Source: UBA1227 sp963629305
GTDB taxonomy: Bacteria; Bacillota; Clostridia; Oscillospirales; Acutalibacteraceae
Reading direction: 5' to 3'
Assembly: GCA_963629305.1 (NCBI GenBank)
Contig: CAVGIJ010000008.1
Span: 1 to 64,000, forward strand
DNA length: 64,000 nucleotides
Position 1 is the stretch's first letter. The number at the start of each line of letters is the position of its first letter. Positions 33,440 through 41,698 of the stretch are shown here, piece after piece. Below the pieces are notes generated by a model that saw only the letters and a program-made list of their open reading frames with translations, was not told where the DNA came from and searched no databases. The translations under genes and the position numbers were made by a program.

Positions 33440-35101
33440 TTACTCCTCTATAAATAAACTGAAATCAATTTGATTGTCATTTTTTATGTTGCTGATAAAT
33501 GCGTCAAGCGGATCTGCATCCGTCTGCGATGTATCTGCCGTCAAGTCCGGATCCTCTTCTGTTATAACAGGGTTCAGATATTCTCCGAGAACCGTAAATG
33601 TTGCGTTGTATATGTTTTGCCTGTGCGGTTCAACGGGGACAAAGCGTTTTAGCAAAACATTGTCGGTGAAGATAAGGAGAGAGTCACCTTTTTTGTATGC
33701 TTTTGCGCTGTTCATCGTGCCGATGAGCAATTTATCGGTATTTACAACCTCCCGCACGATTGCATTCCATGTGTTTGTCGGAATCGGACCGTCGGAAACG
33801 GTTTCATTAAGCGAAACATAGTTGCTTATGCCGTCATCCGGCATAACTTGCGCAGTCGCTTCAGAAGTCACAACAGCCGGTGTCGGCTCTGTATGCATGA
33901 ACGGTTCTGTGCTTTCAGGCGGGTCTGTACTCTCGACGGGCTTTACATTTTCAGTTGGTGCTGCAGTTGCAGTCGGTGCAGGGTTTGTGTGTTCAACCGG
34001 AGTCTGGGCGACAGATTCGATGGTGTTTCCGCAAAGCTTTATTATTGCCATTTCCATCTCAACGCGTCTGTTGAGGCCTTTTCGAAGATTTGAAACAGTA
34101 TCGCCGAGCACATTCAGCACTTCAAGGATGTAGTTCATGCTGTATCGTGAAGCTGAATCAATATACTCCGACAGCTCCTGATCCGAACAAACTATAAGGT
34201 CCTTCGGGTCTTTGACCGCACGACATATCATAAGATTTCTGAAGTGATTTGTAAGCTCGTTGCACAGCCTTTCCATATCACAGGAACGGTTGTGAAGCTC
34301 ATTTATTTTTTCAAGTGCCGATGCACTGTCTTTGTTAAGTATAGCTTCCGAGAGGCTGAAAAGGTAATCCTTTCCGGCAAGTCCTACCGCTTCGTTTACA
34401 ATTTCGGTTGTTATATTTCTGCTGTGTCCAATACACTGATCCATTATGGACAATGCATCGCGCAGTGCTCCGTCCGCAAGACGTGCGATAAGCATTGCGG
34501 CATCGGCGTCAAGTGTGAGATCCTCTCTTTCGGCAACGTATGCAAGCCGCTTTGCAATGTCCTCCGGAGTTATGCGTTTAAAGTCGAAACGTTGACAACG
34601 TGAAAGAATAGTTGCGGGAAGCTTATGTACTTCTGTTGTTGCAAGGATAAATTTCACGTGCTCAGGCGGTTCCTCAAGTGTTTTAAGGAGCGCATTGAAG
34701 GCCCCTGTTGAGAGCATATGTACTTCGTCGATGATATACACTCTGTACTTGCCGCCGACCGGTGTGAAGTTTGCTTCGTCGCGTATGTCACGTATGTTGT
34801 CAACACCGTTGTTTGATGCTGCGTCAATCTCAATGACATCCATTACGGAACCGTTGTCTATGCCTCTGCAGGTTTCGCACTCGCCGCACGGATCACCGTT
34901 TACAGGGTGCTCGCAGTTGACAGCTTTTGCAAAGATTTTTGCACATGTTGTTTTACCCGTGCCGCGCGATCCGGTGAAAAGGTACGCATGAGAGTGACGT
35001 CCTGTCCGGATTTCGTTCATAAGGGTAGTTGTTATGTGATCCTGACCGACAACATCGGCAAAAACCTGCGGTCTCCATTTTCTGTAAAGAGCCTGATACA
35101 T
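33440..35101 (-). CDS. dnaX: DNA polymerase III subunits gamma/tau
   Basis: A 553-residue clamp-loader ATPase. Walker A is GSRGTGKTT (about residue 44), zinc ligands CEHP and CGECETC, sensor LEEPPEHVKFILATTE, then domain III helices (about 220-360), a Pro/Thr/Glu-rich linker (about 365-430), and a C-terminal domain of about 110 residues that would bind the replicase alpha subunit. No obvious poly-A slippery site that would make a separate gamma form was noticed. GGGAGGG precedes the ATG at 35101. First gene of dnaX-ybaB-recR. Confidence 0.95.
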   Translation of the reverse strand: MYQALYRKWRPQVFADVVGQDHITTTLMNEIRTGRHSHAYLFTGSRGTGKTTCAKIFAKAVNCEHPVNGDPCGECETCRGIDNGSVMDVIEIDAASNNGVDNIRDIRDEANFTPVGGKYRVYIIDEVHMLSTGAFNALLKTLEEPPEHVKFILATTEVHKLPATILSRCQRFDFKRITPEDIAKRLAYVAEREDLTLDADAAMLIARLADGALRDALSIMDQCIGHSRNITTEIVNEAVGLAGKDYLFSLSEAILNKDSASALEKINELHNRSCDMERLCNELTNHFRNLMICRAVKDPKDLIVCSDQELSEYIDSASRYSMNYILEVLNVLGDTVSNLRKGLNRRVEMEMAIIKLCGNTIESVAQTPVEHTNPAPTATAAPTENVKPVESTDPPESTEPFMHTEPTPAVVTSEATAQVMPDDGISNYVSLNETVSDGPIPTNTWNAIVREVVNTDKLLIGTMNSAKAYKKGDSLLIFTDNVLLKRFVPVEPHRQNIYNATFTVLGEYLNPVITEEDPDLTADTSQTDADPLDAFISNIKNDNQIDFSLFIEE

Positions 35102-35151
35102 GAAAACTTACCCTCCCGAAATTTTGTAGAAAAAAAGCAGGGGTCCTTCAC

Positions 35152-35273
35152 TTGACCATACGGCGAGCAGGCGGACTGTGGCGCTCAGGGCTAACCGCTT
35201 AATGCTGCTCGGTTCCCCGCCTGACATGATTCACAGCGCTCTGCCGCACAGGACCCACACGCCATATGGTCAA
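35152..35273 (-). ncRNA. ffs: signal recognition particle RNA
   Basis: RNA component of the particle that targets nascent membrane proteins. Read on the minus strand, the diagnostic loop region GTCAGGCGGGGAACCGAGCAGC (the Ffh-binding GGAA tetraloop and asymmetric bulge) is near the middle, and the ends TTGACCATA / TATGGTCAA pair as the closing stem. A flanking AAAAGCAG / CTGCTTTT pair extends the hairpin toward a T-run on the minus strand at about 35131-35137. It has the usual place upstream of dnaX. Ends are estimated from pairing. Confidence 0.93.
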
Positions 35274-35304
35274 ACAAAAGCTCACTCTGCTTTTATCATT
35301 TGAC

Positions 35305-35333
35305 ATTATATATGAAAATGCTTTTAAAATCAA
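35305..35333 (-). promoter_or_regulatory. ffs promoter
   Basis: On the minus strand, TTGATT (35333-35328) and TATAAT (35310-35305) with a 17-bp spacer. Confidence 0.8.
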
Positions 35334-35399
35334 TAGTAAAAGTCTTATAAATCGCCTCTTGGGATGAGGCGAAAAAGCGCATTATATTGTGGTTTTTTG

Positions 35400-35428
35400 T
35401 TGTAAAATACCGCAATGGGTGGTATAAT
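35400..35428 (+). promoter_or_regulatory. rlmB promoter
   Basis: TTGTAA at 35400-35405, 17-bp spacer, TATAAT at 35423-35428. Confidence 0.65.
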
Positions 35429-35486
35429 GTATTTTAATAATATCTAGATGTGGCTATCAAAGTGTTATCGGGGGCTCGAAAATTTG

Positions 35487-36260
35487 ATGAAAGAAACACA
35501 CGAAAGCGAAAACCGGACGGATCTCATAATAGGCAGAAATCCTGTTATGGAAGCACTCAAAGCCGGGAGAGAAATTGATACTCTCTTTGTTGCGAAAGGA
35601 GAAAGGAATCAAGGGTCTGTCGGAAAGATAATTGCCATGTGCAGAGATGCCGGGGTAATAGTAAAGGACACTGATCAGAAAAAACTTGACTATATGTGCC
35701 AAAACGGTAACCATCAAGGTGTCATAGCAAGAGTATCGGCACATACATATGCAACCGTAGACGATATATTCAAAAAAGCAGAAGAAAAGGGAGAGCCGCC
35801 GTTTATAATAATCTGCGATGAGATAGAGGATCCGCATAACTTAGGCGCGATAATAAGAACCGCCGAGTGTGCCGGGGCGCACGGAGTTATCATTCCGAAA
35901 CGGAGAAGTGCAACATTGGGCTTTACGGTTGCCAAGACTGCGGCAGGTGCACTTGAGTATATGCCGGTTGCAAGAGTGAGCAATCTGGCAGTCACAATCG
36001 ATGAACTGAAAGAGCGCGGAGTTTGGGTATACGGCACTGATATGAACGGAGAAGTGTGGTGTAAGACGGATCTTACGGGGCCGCTTGCATTGATTATAGG
36101 CTCGGAAGGTTCGGGTATGGGACGACTGGTAAGAGAAAAATGTGACTTTGTTCTTTCTCTTCCGCTTCGGGGTGAAATCAATTCACTTAATGCGTCTGTT
36201 GCAGCCGGAATAACCATGTATGAAGTAAGCCGCCAAAGGCTGAAGATAAAAAGCATTTAG
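35487..36260 (+). CDS. rlmB: 23S rRNA (guanosine-2'-O-)-methyltransferase RlmB, SpoU/TrmH family
   Basis: A 257-residue knotted-fold (SPOUT) methyltransferase. It has the N-terminal substrate-binding part IIGRNPVMEALKAG and the three SpoU motifs: NLGAIIRTAECAGAHG, IIGSEGSGMGRLVRE, and SLPLRGEINSLNASVAAG, the S-adenosylmethionine knot. Family members methylate G2251 of 23S rRNA. The ATG at 35487 has a distant GGGGG; the frame reaches back to 35448, so the start is uncertain. It is followed 15 bp later by the P-type-ATPase-like gene. Confidence 0.9.
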   Translation: MKETHESENRTDLIIGRNPVMEALKAGREIDTLFVAKGERNQGSVGKIIAMCRDAGVIVKDTDQKKLDYMCQNGNHQGVIARVSAHTYATVDDIFKKAEEKGEPPFIIICDEIEDPHNLGAIIRTAECAGAHGVIIPKRRSATLGFTVAKTAAGALEYMPVARVSNLAVTIDELKERGVWVYGTDMNGEVWCKTDLTGPLALIIGSEGSGMGRLVREKCDFVLSLPLRGEINSLNASVAAGITMYEVSRQRLKIKSI

Positions 36261-36275
36261 AAAGGGGTGTCTCAA

Positions 36276-39218
36276 ATGTCTGAAAACAAAGATATGTCGA
36301 TTGATGAGATACTTGCATCGCTCGGTGAAGAAGAACATAAAGAGGATGCCCCCGGCAGAAAGTGGTCAATGTCTGAAATTGACAATTTGCTCGGAATAGA
36401 TAAGCAGGAAGAGGAAACTCTTGATAAAAAAGCCGAAGTGATAAACAATCTTTTTCATAAAACCGAAAAAGAAGCTGAAACAGAGAGCGATTTCGGCACG
36501 GAAGATGATACTGATTCGCAGGATAGTGCCTCCGAAACCTCGGATTCCGAATACGATGAACCGGAAGTTGCAGAGCAGCAGGATGAGCCTGACACCGCAG
36601 CAACGGAATCAAGGCCTTTGTCACAGAAAACGAGGCTGTTTGTAGCAAATCAGAGTGAGCCTGTAAAAAGAAAGAAGGAGCAGGACAATCCTGACCTTAT
36701 TTACGACCCGTATAGGGAAAACAGTAAAGAAGAGGAAAAAAGTGATGAGTCTGCAGATTTTGCGGAAGAAATTTCAGAGAATCAGACTCAGATTTTAGTG
36801 GAACTCGCAGAGCCGACATTTGAGGAGGACCTTCCGGAAAATGAGGAAAAACCGCAAGAGGAGGAAACCTCAAAGTTTGAAAAGAAGGCACTTGCGCAGA
36901 AAACAGTCGGAATTTATCCGGTGAGAAACGAAAATATTGATCATCAGATAGTGACGGAAAAAATAGAGAAAAGTCATGCGGGCGGCATGGCTACAGACAG
37001 GTACAGAGAACGTTTTTTGAACGTTCCGAAGCAAAGACTTGAGCGTACCGCGGACTATGAGCGTCTTCATCACGGTGAGGAAAAGGATCCGATAGAGCGT
37101 GACGGACGTATTATAAAGAAAAGTAAGTTTACGAATACGGCTGATCTTGAACCTATACCTACTATAGTTTCCGCAGATGCGGAACTCAGCAGTGTTGATA
37201 AGACAATAGTTGCAAACGGAAAAAATCCGATAGTCCATGATGAAGATGACGGAGTTGTGGGACAGATAAAACTTGTCGGATTCGGCGAAGAAGAAGAGAT
37301 TCCGCAGATTGATGAAGACAATGCGGAGGAAGTACTCAAGGAAAAGCGTGACCAAAAGGTTGCAGCCTTTAAGCTTGATGCTGATTTCGCCGAACTTCCG
37401 GATGAATACCCGAATGACGGGGAATCGGAAGGAAACGAAAAGACTTCTGCCGCCGGAGCTCTTATAACCGATTTTATAGATGATGAATACGAAAAGCCGG
37501 AAGACAAAAGCAGAATAATAAGAGAACTTGCGAGTGCAAAGAAGGTATCCGGTATAACCGCAATCATACAGGCAGTTCTCACTGTTGTCGCACTCATAAT
37601 AACAGGAATTGTTTCAAAGAGTGGCGGAAATCTTGAGCTTATCGGCGGAAGCGCAATTGTATGCGGCGTTATAAACGTTGCTATATTGCTCATGGCTGCT
37701 TTTTGCGGAGTCAGCACACTTGCGCGCGGTGTAAAGGGGCTTTTATCCATGAAGCCAAATGCCGCAACGGGAACCTTTATCGTTACGGTTGCATGTCTTA
37801 TTGAAGATTTGGTGGTAACATTCTTTACATCTGACGCGTATACCACGGTTTCACTTTATACGGCAGCCGGATGTCTTGCGCTTACATTGTCTACTGTGGC
37901 AAGGTATCTTGCAGTTGCCAGAACTTACGGAAACTTCGAATTCGTCACAAACGGGACAAAACTCTACAGCTCCGAGAAGATTTCCGGTGAGGATGATGCA
38001 TTTGAAATCGGAAGAGGTCTTCTTATAGGAGATCCTGAGATTTGCTACAATGCTCAAATGGACAGACCGTCGTATTTTATAGAAAATTCATTTGAAGATG
38101 ATCCTGCCGACGATTACGCAAAACGCCTTATTTATCCGGTAACCGGTGCAGCTCTTATTATGGCGGTCATCTTCGGAATAATCAGACATGATGCGATATT
38201 TGCAGTCGGTGTGTTTGCGGCTGTGTGCAGTATAGGGATTCCCGCATTTTCGGCAATCGCATCAAATATCGCCCTTTTTGCTATCAACAAGGGATTTAAC
38301 AAGAGCGGTGCTGCCATAGTGGGACACAGAGCAGTGGCAGACAGCGTAGACGTAAATGCATATGTCCTTGACAGTACGGATATTTTCCGAAAGGGCTCAT
38401 GTAACATAATCGGTATAAAAACATTCCAGAACATGCGAATTGATGATGCAATTCTTTATGCGGCAGCACTGGTGATTGAATCAGGCGGACCACTTGCGGA
38501 TATTTTCGACGGGGTTATTCTCGGAAAGAAAGACTTGCTTCCTCCGGTTGAATCGCTCGCGTATGAGGAGCGTCTCGGTCTTTCGGCGTGGATTCACGGG
38601 AGACGCGTACTTCTCGGAACAAGGGAACTTCTTATCAATCACAATGTAGATGCGCCCGAAAGAGATTTTGAAGCACAGTATACGCACGATGGCAGAAAAG
38701 TCATTTATCTCGCTATTGCAGGAAAAATATCAGCTATGTTTGTTATAAAATATCAGGCGGACAGACATATGAGAAAATATCTTCAGAACGTAGACAAGGC
38801 CGGCGTGTCGTTGCTTGTACGCTCATGCGATTGCAATATAACGGAAGAAATGATTTGCAGATTCTTCGGACTTCCGCTCTCGGCAGTAAAAATTCTCAGC
38901 CCTGTCTCCGGAGATATTTTTGAAAAGTACAGAGAGGAAGAAATTGAAACCGCACCTGCGGGAATAATCCACAATGGAACTATTGAAGCCTCTCTCAAGT
39001 CAATCTATGAGGCGCGCGAGCTGCAGGACAATGTATCTGTGAATAACTTAGTTGCCGCTATTTACTCCGGAATTGCACTTGTACTTTTCATTATTCTCGG
39101 TGTGCTTGCGGGAAAAGAGGGCTTTGGAATAACCGGTGGACAGATTGTGCTTTTCCAGATTCTCTGGAGTGCAATTGCGACGGCGATTCCGCTGCTTAAA
39201 CATCGGCTTGACAAATGA
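36276..39218 (+). CDS. P-type-ATPase-like membrane protein without catalytic motifs
   Basis: A 980-residue protein. Residues 1 to about 420 are highly charged, Glu/Asp/Lys-rich and probably disordered. Four membrane helices follow (about 428-547), then two or more (about 619-669), a cytosolic part (about 670-915) and two C-terminal helices (about 923-978). The cytosolic part follows the order of a P-type ATPase: after the GAAIVGHRAV block comes VLDSTDIF at about 697-704, where ATPases have the phosphorylated DKTGTLT; GRRVLLGTREL matches the nucleotide-domain GN/GT block; KAGVSLLVRSCDCN stands where TGDN would be. The phosphorylation and hydrolysis motifs are therefore altered and ion pumping is unlikely. 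A scaffold or sensor role is a guess. AAAGGGG precedes the ATG at 36276. Confidence 0.75.
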   Translation: MSENKDMSIDEILASLGEEEHKEDAPGRKWSMSEIDNLLGIDKQEEETLDKKAEVINNLFHKTEKEAETESDFGTEDDTDSQDSASETSDSEYDEPEVAEQQDEPDTAATESRPLSQKTRLFVANQSEPVKRKKEQDNPDLIYDPYRENSKEEEKSDESADFAEEISENQTQILVELAEPTFEEDLPENEEKPQEEETSKFEKKALAQKTVGIYPVRNENIDHQIVTEKIEKSHAGGMATDRYRERFLNVPKQRLERTADYERLHHGEEKDPIERDGRIIKKSKFTNTADLEPIPTIVSADAELSSVDKTIVANGKNPIVHDEDDGVVGQIKLVGFGEEEEIPQIDEDNAEEVLKEKRDQKVAAFKLDADFAELPDEYPNDGESEGNEKTSAAGALITDFIDDEYEKPEDKSRIIRELASAKKVSGITAIIQAVLTVVALIITGIVSKSGGNLELIGGSAIVCGVINVAILLMAAFCGVSTLARGVKGLLSMKPNAATGTFIVTVACLIEDLVVTFFTSDAYTTVSLYTAAGCLALTLSTVARYLAVARTYGNFEFVTNGTKLYSSEKISGEDDAFEIGRGLLIGDPEICYNAQMDRPSYFIENSFEDDPADDYAKRLIYPVTGAALIMAVIFGIIRHDAIFAVGVFAAVCSIGIPAFSAIASNIALFAINKGFNKSGAAIVGHRAVADSVDVNAYVLDSTDIFRKGSCNIIGIKTFQNMRIDDAILYAAALVIESGGPLADIFDGVILGKKDLLPPVESLAYEERLGLSAWIHGRRVLLGTRELLINHNVDAPERDFEAQYTHDGRKVIYLAIAGKISAMFVIKYQADRHMRKYLQNVDKAGVSLLVRSCDCNITEEMICRFFGLPLSAVKILSPVSGDIFEKYREEEIETAPAGIIHNGTIEASLKSIYEARELQDNVSVNNLVAAIYSGIALVLFIILGVLAGKEGFGITGGQIVLFQILWSAIATAIPLLKHRLDK

Positions 39219-39255
39219 TTTTTGCAGGTGAAAGCTAAACTTAAAAAAATTAAAA

Positions 39256-39286
39256 AAAGACCGAATGCTTGGCATCCGGTCTTTTA
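39256..39286. terminator. bidirectional terminator
   Basis: AAAGACCGAATGC pairs with GCATCCGGTCTTT (one mismatch), 3-nt loop, between the convergent ATPase-like gene and rpsR. Confidence 0.88.
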
Positions 39287-39309
39287 TTTCTTCATTCTTA
39301 TGCTGAAAA

Positions 39310-39546
39310 TCAGTCAGCTGAATATGGAAGAAGTGCAACGTGACGAGCGCGCTTAATAGCTGATGTGAGCTCGCGCTGATGATAAGCACATGTGCCTGTT
39401 ACACGTCTTGGAAGGATCTTTGCTCTGTCAGATGTGAACTTGCGAAGACGAGCTGTGTCCTTGTAGTCGATCTTGTCGACTTTTTCTACGCAGAATGCGC
39501 ATACTTTTTTACGTGACTTTTTGCCGCGTGATCTATCGAATGCCAT
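39310..39546 (-). CDS. rpsR: 30S ribosomal protein S18
   Basis: A 78-residue ribosomal protein; the ends and core (KVCAFCVEKVDKIDYKD, LRKFTSDRAKILPRRVTGTC, IKRARHVALLPY) match bS18. It keeps cysteine pair CAFC, the zinc-type C+ form. GGAGG precedes the ATG at 39546. Last gene of rpsF-ssb-rpsR. Confidence 0.96.
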   Translation of the reverse strand: MAFDRSRGKKSRKKVCAFCVEKVDKIDYKDTARLRKFTSDRAKILPRRVTGTCAYHQRELTSAIKRARHVALLPYSAD

Positions 39547-39565
39547 AGAATTAATCCTCCTTAAG

Positions 39566-40015
39566 TTAGAATGGTAATTCGTCCTCCATAGCAACGGATG
39601 AGAAATCATCTGCGCCTGCAGTTGAGAATGACGGAGCAGATGTTGCTGCCGGCGAAGCTGCAGCCTGTGGCTGGAAGTTTCCGGTACCTGACTCTGCTTT
39701 TGAGCCGCAGAAACTTACGTTGTCTGCAAGAATTTCAACAGCGGTGCGCTTTGCGCCTGTCTTGTCTTCATAATTACGGGTCTGGATAGAGCCCTGTATT
39801 GCTATCATGGAACCTTTGTGGAAATAACGTGTAACGAATTCCGCAGTTTGTCTCCATGCAACAACATTTATGAAGTCTGCCTGGCGCTCCTCGCCTTGCT
39901 TTTGGTAGGAACGGTCAACTGCAACGGAAAAACTTGTAACAGAAATTCCGCTTGTAGTGGTACGAAGTTCAGGGTCAGCAGTAAGACGACCCATGATGAT
40001 TGCACAGTTAAGCAT
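39566..40015 (-). CDS. ssb: single-stranded DNA-binding protein
   Basis: A 149-residue OB-fold protein: MLNCAIIMGRLTADPELR, FSVAVDRSY, INVVAWRQTAEFV, GSIQTRNYEDKTGAKR. The middle is Gly/Ala/Ser-rich and the acidic tip EDELPF is the protein-interaction tail used by replication and repair partners. Located between rpsF and rpsR as in most Firmicutes. Confidence 0.97.
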   Translation of the reverse strand: MLNCAIIMGRLTADPELRTTTSGISVTSFSVAVDRSYQKQGEERQADFINVVAWRQTAEFVTRYFHKGSMIAIQGSIQTRNYEDKTGAKRTAVEILADNVSFCGSKAESGTGNFQPQAAASPAATSAPSFSTAGADDFSSVAMEDELPF

Positions 40016-40032
40016 AGTTGTACCTCCTATGA

Positions 40033-40317
40033 TTACTTGGATGTGTTGAGGAAACGGAGAACACCGTCCGTGATTCCGAGCACACGCTCGAATTCAGCGG
40101 GAAATTCCGGTTCAGCCGAATAATCAACTACGTAGTAGTAACCCTCTGACTCGTAGTTGATGTCATAAGCGAGCTTGCGCTTACCCCACTCATCTACGTT
40201 TTCAATGGTACCATGCTTTTCGATAAGAGCTTTGAACTTCTCAAAAAGCTGCTGTGCTGCTTCGTCGCCATTCTTTACAGAGAATACGAGCATAGCCTCA
40301 TAGTTTTTTGCTGCCAT
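40033..40317 (-). CDS. rpsF: 30S ribosomal protein S6
   Basis: A 94-residue bS6 protein (NYEAMLVFSVKNGDEAAQ, then WGKRKLAYDINYESEGYYYVVDY-type core and a VLRFLNTSK end). The ATG at 40317 follows GGAGG; the open frame further upstream to 40371 is the leader and is excluded. S6 and S18 bind each other on the ribosome. Confidence 0.96.
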   Translation of the reverse strand: MAAKNYEAMLVFSVKNGDEAAQQLFEKFKALIEKHGTIENVDEWGKRKLAYDINYESEGYYYVVDYSAEPEFPAEFERVLGITDGVLRFLNTSK

Positions 40318-40344
40318 TTCTAGCACCTCCTTTTGGTCTTTTGG

Positions 40345-40368
40345 CCCTGTCGCCTTATTCGGACAGAG
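40345..40368 (-). promoter_or_regulatory. candidate S6:S18 autoregulatory leader hairpin
   Basis: On the minus strand CTCTGTC and GACAGGG pair around a loop CGAATAAGGC, giving CCG...AAGGCG elements like the S18/S6-binding part of 16S rRNA and the known S6:S18 leader motif. It lies between the promoter and the rpsF ribosome site. The match is by eye. Confidence 0.5.
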
Positions 40369-40404
40369 CAAGGATTATGCGGAATAAACCGCATGCGGAT
40401 ATAT

Positions 40405-40433
40405 ATTATAACAACAAAGTTATCGGATGTCAA
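40405..40433 (-). promoter_or_regulatory. rpsF-ssb-rpsR promoter
   Basis: On the minus strand, consensus TTGACA (40433-40428), 17-bp spacer, TATAAT (40410-40405). The -35 overlaps the stop codon of prfB. Confidence 0.85.
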
Positions 40434-41551
40434 TTGTTTTTGAGGTTTTCAAGTGACTGCATCTGAAGGTATGCATTGATGAAACCGTCAAGATCTCCAT
40501 CCATAACAGCGTTGATATTACCCATTTCAAAGCCGGTTCTTGTGTCTTTTACAAGTGTGTACGGCATAAATACGTATGAGCGAATTTGATTGCCCCAAGC
40601 AATTTCGGTTTTTACACCCTTTATATCTTCTATTTTTTCAAGGTGTTCACGTTCTTTTATCTCAATGAGTTTTGACTTGAGCATTCTCATACAAACTTCA
40701 CGGTTCTGGTGCTGAGAGCGTTCAACCTGACAACATACGACTATGCCGGTTGGCTTATGTATGAGACGAACTGCGGAGGAGGTCTTATTTACCTTTTGTC
40801 CGCCGGCACCGGAAGCTCTGTAAACTTCCATTTCAATATCCTCCGGACGAAGATCAACTTCAATATTGTCGTCTATTTCCGGCATAACTTCAAGAGATGC
40901 GAAAGATGTATGACGACGACCTGCTGCGTCAAACGGCGACACACGTACCAGTCTGTGGACACCGGCTTCACTCTTCATGTAGCCGTACGCATTTTCTCCC
41001 TCAATAAGCAGTGTTGCGGATTTGAGACCTGCCTCATCTCCGTCAAGGTAGTCAAGCGTACTAACCTTAAACCCATGACGCTCGCCCCATCTGTTGTACA
41101 TACGGAAAAGCATTGCCGCCCAGTCCTGGGCCTCTGTTCCGCCGGCACCGGCATGGAACGTGAGGATGGCATTGTTGTTGTCGTATTCACCGGTAAGCAG
41201 CGTGGAGAGAGTCATTGTGTCGAGCTTTGATTTGAACTCGTCAAAACTTGCGGTACATTCGTCAACCAGGGTTTCATCGCCCTCTTCATCTGCAAGCTCA
41301 ATCATTACAAGACTGTCATCAAAAAGGCTGTGAAGGGACTCGTAGGATGCAACTTTATTTTTAAGCATACTCGTTCTTTGAAGCACTTTTTGCGAGTTTT
41401 CAAGATCATCCCAAAAGCCTTCCTTTGCGGCTTCGCCTTCAAGCTCTTTTATTTCATCCTTCATTTGCGAGAGACCGAGAGCTTTTTTGAGGTCCTCAAG
41501 AGGTTTCTCGTATTCAAGGAGTTTAAGTCGTAATTCTTCATATTCGAGCAT
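40430..41551 (-). CDS. prfB: peptide chain release factor 2
   Basis: A 373-residue class-I release factor for UGA and UAA. The codon-recognition motif SPF is in VRVSPFDAAGRRHTSFAS, which sets it apart from RF1 (PxT), and the catalytic loop GGQ is in SGAGGQKVNKTSSAVR. The gene is one continuous frame from ATG 41551: the programmed +1 frameshift near codon 26 (CTTTGA) found in many bacteria is absent. AAAGGA precedes the start. Confidence 0.96.
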   Translation of the reverse strand: MLEYEELRLKLLEYEKPLEDLKKALGLSQMKDEIKELEGEAAKEGFWDDLENSQKVLQRTSMLKNKVASYESLHSLFDDSLVMIELADEEGDETLVDECTASFDEFKSKLDTMTLSTLLTGEYDNNNAILTFHAGAGGTEAQDWAAMLFRMYNRWGERHGFKVSTLDYLDGDEAGLKSATLLIEGENAYGYMKSEAGVHRLVRVSPFDAAGRRHTSFASLEVMPEIDDNIEVDLRPEDIEMEVYRASGAGGQKVNKTSSAVRLIHKPTGIVVCCQVERSQHQNREVCMRMLKSKLIEIKEREHLEKIEDIKGVKTEIAWGNQIRSYVFMPYTLVKDTRTGFEMGNINAVMDGDLDGFINAYLQMQSLENLKNN

Positions 41552-41698
41552 AGTTATCCGTCCTTTCCGCGCATTTTACAATTATATAAAAAATATCTCG
41601 CCTTGTAAAGAAAAATAATGTATAATAAAGGGAACAGATTAATCACAATAAGCGAAGTAGAAAGTACATCGCTTAAACTGCATAAGGAGCAAAGATAT

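Noticed and set aside
35714..36256. Minus-strand frame of 180 codons inside rlmB
   Set aside because: Antisense of a conserved methyltransferase; no start signals.
37070..37846. Long minus-strand open frame (258 codons) opposite the ATPase-like gene
   Set aside because: Shadow of the plus-strand gene: no ribosome site, Ser/Ile-rich antisense composition.
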